Assembly (NCBI GenBank): GCA_003290165.1
Contig: QNQO01000505.1
Location: forward strand, 248,001-312,000
Origin: Berberis thunbergii
Taxonomy: Eukaryota; Streptophyta; Magnoliopsida; Ranunculales; Berberidaceae
Reading direction: 5' to 3'
DNA length: 64,000 bases
Position 1 is the first letter of the stretch; each line of letters opens with the position of its first letter. Below, piece after piece: positions 58,250-64,000 of this stretch. The notes under the pieces are model-generated. The model saw only the letters and a program-made list of their open reading frames with translations. It searched no databases and had not been told where the DNA came from. The translations under genes and the position numbers were made by a program.

Positions 58250-60370
58250 GTTAGATAATAACACAGTTAAAGGAAGCAACAACATGATAATGCTCTGATG
58301 AAGCAAAGAAAATTGAAACTACACTAATAAGATGTAATTACAGCATAAGAAACAAGGCAAATCTACCTGATGTAACCGTACAATAGACAAACTAGAATTA
58401 TGAGGGAATAGGAGGTGCGTATTCACAATAAGAATAGGTGGACGAAGGAAAGAAAAACAGAGAAAGAAGAAAAACATATATTTCCATGTAAAATATCCAC
58501 AATTAATGCATCATGACATATGCAAAACTAAACTATTAACTGAGGCAGATGGAGAGCATCCTTGCTAGCCATTCCTGTGCACATGCAAGATGGAATGTAC
58601 TGCACCCACTCAAATAGACCAAAACAGTTCCCACCAAGAAAAACATCAGTAATACACCCTGTTTCTCATAATATAATGCTCTATGAAATGGTAAGCAATT
58701 TCATTGAAGTCAGTTATAGGCCTGAACATTACATTCCTATAAATGGTAAGCAATTTCACCTCACATTCCATTACATGAATTCAGCTAATATTATATTCCT
58801 ATTAAAAAAACACCTTGTCAAGACTTTCAAGTAGTAAAGTGCCATACAGAAACAATTGAAAGTGGAGACAAGATCTCAGAACAGAGCTTTAAGCACAAGG
58901 AAAAAAAATGGTATTAGAGAGCAGCTGAACACATACCTCCTCAGCTTGGCACTGCAACCAAACTTTGCCCCTCAGTTCAGTTGCCTGCACTCTAGTCCTT
59001 TGATCAGTCAATTCTAACTGATATATTTATAAATAAAGAGCTTCTTTCATACCTTCGAAAATGGCTTGAACTTGGCCCCAAGCTTGCCTGCAGAAAACTG
59101 TGTACAAGAGTAAGAAAAAAGCGAAATGGGAACCTTGAACTCAGGCATTCTATGGACTTAGTAGTAGTAGAGATATTATAAAGAAGCAGACCTACTTGAC
59201 AATTTCATCAAAACAAAACGCCAATTGACCTACTTGACAGTCACAAACTTAGCAAATACATGTCACATGCATGTATAAAAAAAATAAGAGGGACCTCAAT
59301 TTGTTTGGTTTAGGAAGATAAGACTTGGAAGAACTTATACATAAAAAACACTCATTCAGGCTCATAAACTGATACACATCCAAATCAGAACCTTTAGCAA
59401 GTAGTAACAAACAACTTGTGTGTGTAGAGACATTCAAGACTCAGGTGGGACAAACAAGTGTGAGGAGAAGCTTGACTAATTCAAGCTTGTTCATACAGCA
59501 AACAGCCACACAAAAATGGCCCCAAATGCAAGTGGGTACAAGTAACCTCATGACCCACAATACCAATCACACAGAAAGACAACCATCTTCCATTTCCATG
59601 TACAAGATTTGCTTGGAAAGAGTAACATGGGCTGCCAGGAGCATTATCCACTTTGAAAAGCTCATGGCCAGACATCTAAACATGAACATGTTAGTGATTG
59701 GCAGAGACATACATAATGTCTTATTGAACAGGTAGCCGACGTCGTCAGGTAGGATTTCCATATTGAAAACAAGGAGAAATGGCAGCAATGCTTGTCGTCT
59801 GAACCGCACCCACAAAATGTTGACAACCATTTAGTGTACAATCGATAATAAGTTCATAACATTTTCTCACAAAATAAATACAATGATCCATCTGCCATAT
59901 CATTAGACCCATCTCACACTTCATGTACTATGTTAATTTTAATTTTAACATAGTGCTCCGCACATAATACTAATAAATTGTCAGAAAAAACATAAAGTCT
60001 AATCATCATTCGATGTGGTTACATACCAACTCCATTGTTCTTATTCTGATCATTCACACCAAGCCTTGCCACTGAAAACAATAGCAGATGATCAACTTAG
60101 AACTAAGGCTGAAAATTAAAAGGAAATGAAATTTGTACATGTAGGCTTAGTATTAGTAAGCACACCAGCATCTCATTGATGAAAAATATATCAAAAACTG
60201 CAAATATTTGTAACAAAGCATGTTAGCCAACATCAGGCAACAGCCAGGGGTAAAAAAAAAATGTATCAGCCGCACAAGATGTTTCATGTCCAATCTGTAT
60301 CAAGACCACACAAAGGCACCTAATCCGTACTGTTAGCAGTAAAGTTGCAAATTAAACTTGACTATTCGAT
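58250..60370. other. Mostly unclassified, with exon-like pieces on the minus strand
   Basis: Three short minus-strand segments look like exons with AG and GT borders: about 58990-58937 (ATELRGKVWLQCQAEE), 59090-59053 (KLGAKFKPFSK) and 60072-60027 (ARLGVNDQNKNNGV). I cannot name the source genes. The rest shows no coding similarity. Confidence 0.3.
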
Positions 60371-60558
60371 GAGGAATTCTAAATGTCGAGGAAGCAGGCG
60401 AGGAAAGCGACGTGGCGGGGTGGGACCGTCCACCCCGCTCGAGATGCGCGTACCAAAAATGGTGGCGCACATCTCGAGCGGGGTGGACGGTCCCCACCCC
60501 GCCACGTCACTTTCCTCGCCCATTTCCTCGCCTGTTTCCTCGACATTTAGAACTTCTT
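60371..60558. repeat. GC-rich near-perfect foldback (hairpin) element
   Basis: Arms run from GAGGAATTCTAAATGTCGAG to CTCGACATTTAGAACTTCTT. Inner arms pair GACGTGGCGGGGTGGGACCG with its complement with one indel, then CTCGAGATGCGC with GCGCACATCTCGAG with one mismatch, down to a loop around ACCAAAAATGGT. The right arm carries about 14 extra bases (CCATTTCCTCGC). GC content is far above the surroundings. No coding capacity. Probably a MITE of a GC-rich foldback class. Confidence 0.85.
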
Positions 60559-61014
60559 CGTTAGACAGCTAATTCTGGACAACAAATCCTAACTTGATTT
60601 CATTAGCTCATCATTATGCGAGAAAATAAATAACACGATAAGCTTAGGATAAAACTGAACATGTGCTTAAATAAAATTCTAACTTGTTGAAAATGAAGAG
60701 AGAGAAAATCACGTGCTTTCGACATGTTTGATAAGTGTTGATTAAAAGATAACAGCTCAAGTATGCAATTGGGCAGGTATGTACCAAAATGTTCCTACAT
60801 ACCTGGCTGCAGATATGAGTCTACATCACAAAAGTTGGTGATTGCAGTCACTTTGAAGCTATTGGTACAGTAACGTTAAGATGCAAAATAATTGTCACCG
60901 CTACTTTCGCTTGTACCTGCAAGCAAAACCTTACATGAGCAAAGCACATAGACCAAATGCAATACAAAGGTAACACGCAAGGGTTCAACTCTTATAAGAT
61001 CTAACAGTTGTTTA

Positions 61015-61512
61015 TTAGTTAGTAATAGGATTTTGTGAAGGAGTTCTATTTGGACATTTAGATGTTTTACCCGGCTTCTTCAAAAGCTTGCCAGCATCTT
61101 GTGCCTTCTTTATAGCCTTCACTGCTTTAGCCTTTCTATAAGCCACATCTACAAGTAATTTTCCTTCTTTCTCTTTCTTACCACGGTGTCCACCCTGCAA
61201 TTTTTCAGTGTCCACATACTTAATGACTCTAGACAAACTCCCCACCAACAAGGAATATGATTCAGTTAATGCATCTGCAAAAGCGATGATAAAACAGACC
61301 TGTTCTATGTCATCGCCTTCGTCCTCCATCTCTTGAGCAGCTTCCAGCCTACGACGCTTCTTTCGTGGCAAGTTTTTCTACATCAAAGTAGTGCCTCCAC
61401 ATAATCAACATTTATGTCGTAACAAGCATCCAGAAATGAAACAAACTAAAGGGAAAAATTATGAAACCTCTCGCTCCCGCTTTCTCTTTTCTTTCATTTT
61501 GAGATCTTCTGC
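61015..61512 (-). pseudogene. DEAD-box RNA helicase RH28-like (DDX27/Drs1) C-terminal fragment
   Basis: Exon 61512-about 61469 reads AEDLKMKEKRKRERE. The next (about 61379-61309) reads KNLPRKKRRRLEAAQEMEDE and GDDIEQ, with donor GTCTGT. The last (from 61198) reads GGHRGKKEKEGKLLVDVAYR and KAKAVKAIKKAQDAGKLLKK, ending NPITN and a stop at 61015. This is the basic C-terminal tail of plant RH28-type helicases, which act in pre-60S ribosome assembly in the nucleolus. The helicase core is absent. The splice borders look intact. Confidence 0.75.
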
Positions 61513-61519
61513 TTGTTGG

Positions 61520-63130
61520 GAGCATAAACAAGATCTTGCAAAAAAATAAAATAAATAAAATAAAATAAAACCTTAATAAACAACTGAACTAAAGAAATAT
61601 ATGTACCTTGTAAAGAGGAATTTTTTTCACACTAGCACCTGCTGAGTTTCAGTCTGAGTTTGCTGCATATATATAAGAACCAGATAACCATATCACAATG
61701 AAAAAAATATAATGAAACTTAACACCAAAATTGATAAAGGTAAACATACCCTCATCCCTCCTCCTTTATCCAGGCTTGGGACCGGCAATGTAAAAAAGAA
61801 CCTTTACATTGGCGGAGTTAAAAAAAGATTGTTATAAATTAAGAAACATAAGTATATATATATACTTATACATTTATTCAACAAGAAAACAACACTACTA
61901 AGATTACATATTTGGGACTACCAAAACCAAATCAGCCAGGAGTGAGTAAGTCAAAAAACAAAAATGAACGTATCACTACTAAGTACTATAGTATTGCATG
62001 CAAGTCCACAAAAATAGCAAGCATCAAGGATATCGTTCAAGGTTGTAACTACCAAGGTAGTTGTAACTATCAATCATCAAGTTCCATATGATTTTTACAC
62101 CACATGATTTAATTTCACTGTCATCATTTGTAGATGTAGTGACATCATTGGTGGAGAGATTGCCGCGAGTACTACCCATTTCAATCAATGACATTATAGA
62201 TATTAATTATTATCAAACAAAAATAAATAAGACACAACTATATACACTACATTTATAGATAGTTTCCTTCCACAACATATCACCACAAATAGATTTTTAT
62301 AAAGCATTGGAAAAGCCAATCTGAATACTTAGCTACAAAGCTTCCCTTTCCCAACTCAAAAGTCAAAAGAGGATGACTAAAATAGCATTAGAAATGCATC
62401 AAAAAATATTGTAGCATAGTCAATTAAAATTTCAATAAGCTCTAAAGGAATTGTTGACATTTCTACATACAAAAAATTAAAATATTAACTTTAGTCAAAC
62501 ACTCATGAAAATTAAAAGATTGAGAGTGACACTTTTATGAGGATAACCTCCATAGGAACCATACCATGAGGAGGCTATCTTCCCTTTAATCATCTCCTTT
62601 TGAGGCCCATGAATTGGCATAAGAAGCAAATTAGTTTACTAGAATAATATCTTAGAGTGTCTGCTTAATCAACTAGTATTCAATAGACATGGAATACATG
62701 GGAATACCCTACTACCTCCATCTTTCCAATCAGTTTCAGTTCATCAGAGATTTAATATCCTGAGGAGTCCAGCTATGTAATTGCAATTTTTGCTCCTTGA
62801 AGATTGCGTGAGATTGGTTCGACAAGTTAGGTTTCAATATTACAGAGCAATGTTCAAAGGGTTACATGCTTCATAGCTTAATTTTTTCTAGGATTTAAGT
62901 TTAATGTACCAGTCGTTGTAGATTCAACTTATAGGTAACTTGTCTTGCCATGGTTTCCATGCAACCAAAAAAACCTTTAGTTTTGTTCTACACATTTAAC
63001 ATAACAATGATGGAAATGAATCATGAAACTAAACAGGAAGTAGTGTTGAACTATTGCGAATTTACTTGTTGAATATGTAAACAGTGTTGAACAATTAAGC
63101 AGGAAACTAAACAAGATTTTGTACATCATA
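61520..63130. other. Non-coding stretch
   Basis: AT-rich, without recognised coding similarity. It contains a GGTCCCAAGCCTGGATAAAG word (61790-61760, minus strand) that occurs in other plant repeats, and a short TA tract at 61855. Confidence 0.3.
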
Positions 63131-63140
63131 CAAGCTATAC

Positions 63141-63221
63141 CTTTTTTTCTTGAACTGGTGGTGCAGCTTTGGCCTCTGCAGGATCTTCTGGTGGCAATCC
63201 TAACTTCTGCCTTCTTTCTGC
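63141..63221 (-). pseudogene. UBA/PUB-type protein exon fragment
   Basis: One exon between TTTGCAG and GTATAGC reads AERRQKLGLPPEDPAEAKAA then PPVQEKK. The motif KAERRRKLGLPPEDPA is characteristic of plant UBA/PUB (PUX-like) ubiquitin-pathway proteins just before their C-terminal domain. Only 27 residues are present, so the name is tentative. Confidence 0.5.
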
Positions 63222-63224
63222 CTG

Positions 63225-64000
63225 CAAACCAAGATAAACAGTTAGATTTGACACAACCAATTGCAGCCTACACGCACACATATATAAGCTAAGCATTGGT
63301 TTAGATTAAATTGAGATTGTCAAAATCAAGATTATATCCCAATGGCATCCAACAATGTGATTGTTTAGAATCATTACCCCAAGGTGGTGACGTTGAGGAA
63401 AGGCAGGGTTTACATGAGCCGAAGATGGAAACTCTCGTACTTCTTTTTAAATTTAAAATTTCATAAATTTTGTCCATATGGCAGTGTTCTATTTATTTAT
63501 TTTTCGGTAATTAGTGTTCTGGGAAAAAAAATAATGTCATTTTCCAAATGAGACCAATGACCAATATTGAATTATAGAATTTTTTTTTTAAGCATTAATA
63601 GCACATTACCATACTAGAATAACCTCACATGTTTCAAAGACACGAGGTGCTAAATGTACTGGTAAGACCGGGGGGGGGGGGGGGGGGGGGGGGTTTGGAG
63701 GAGCTTGTTGGACTGAATTCAATAAATCTATGGATCAGAAGGGGCTTTGGTGGCACACTTAATATATGAAAATTTGTTTGTGAGAAAATCATTTAGAAAC
63801 ATTGGGCGATGAATGGTGATACATAAGAGAGAATGCGAAAACAAAGGTTTCTGATTGAACAGCTGTATTCTAGACCAGTGGAAGTAGTTTGGTGTCTGGG
63901 GTTGGAACTGTCAACCTATTCCAACCACTAAGGGATCTTTACTTACATTTCAATGGCCATGCTTCAAATGCAGGAAGGACTAAACCAATATTTGTTCCTA
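63225..64000. other. Right edge, no gene recognised
   Basis: AT-rich sequence with a run of 24 G at 63670-63693 and no coding similarity. Confidence 0.4.

Noticed and set aside
57800..58250. Long GC-richer open frames upstream of the CCCH fragment
   Set aside because: Cys/Arg/Leu-rich translations in several overlapping frames have no recognised domain; probably non-coding.

Overview
This window is plant nuclear DNA, most likely from a eudicot. It is AT-rich, its coding pieces are split by GT-AG introns, and every recognisable protein belongs to a plant gene or plant transposon family. I see no bacterial operons, rRNA genes, CRISPR arrays or intact host genes. It reads as a nest of transposable elements that carry many pieces of host genes.

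Layout. At 1-488 lie three exons of a BRWD/PHIP-type WD40 gene (minus strand). At 866-1303 is the end of a CACTA element. A solo LTR lies at 1385-3859 (TSD AAAAT), followed by a cation/H+ exchanger (CHX) fragment and a decayed L1-type LINE (about 4345-9790, minus) that has lost its 3' part but keeps a 5' UTR with two 205-bp tandem units. Next come a Copia gag fragment (10850-11790) and a foldback MITE (13238-13419). An old Ty3/gypsy element of the Tat type follows (13913-27746, minus), with an antisense gene and minisatellites near its 3' end. A 3.5-kb LTR-like element (18326-21825, TSD TTAAT) is inserted in one minisatellite and contains pieces of an ALA3-like flippase and of a coiled-coil gene.

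The right half is a CACTA (En/Spm) cluster. E1 (29697-41612, TSD ACC) is full length. It carries a TNP2-type transposase, here frameshifted, and a second gene combining Transposase_24, DUF8039-like and Ulp1 (C48) protease regions. E3 (41899-50585) has no transposase. It carries same-strand fragments of a receptor kinase, a plasma-membrane H+-ATPase, a GDPD-like protein, ATP-citrate lyase B and an ABCB transporter. A terminus of another family, E4, begins at 50796. E2 (51532-57271, TSD TAA) is a deletion derivative of E1 whose interior was replaced by exons of an RRM-like organellar protein, a COP1-interacting-protein-7-like protein, a TRB (single-Myb-histone) protein and a CURT1 protein. Beyond E2, more same-strand exons occur (a CCCH zinc-finger protein, an RH28-type helicase, a UBA/PUB-type protein), possibly inside E4.

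How it fits together: E1 could supply, or once supplied, transposase for E2, which shares its termini. E2 and E3 look like gene-capturing (transduplicating) CACTAs in which fragments of unrelated genes were joined in one orientation with splice sites kept, so they could be transcribed as chimeric RNAs. These assignments come from reading translations by eye. Boundaries based on TSDs and splice sites are firm; names of short fragments are less so.
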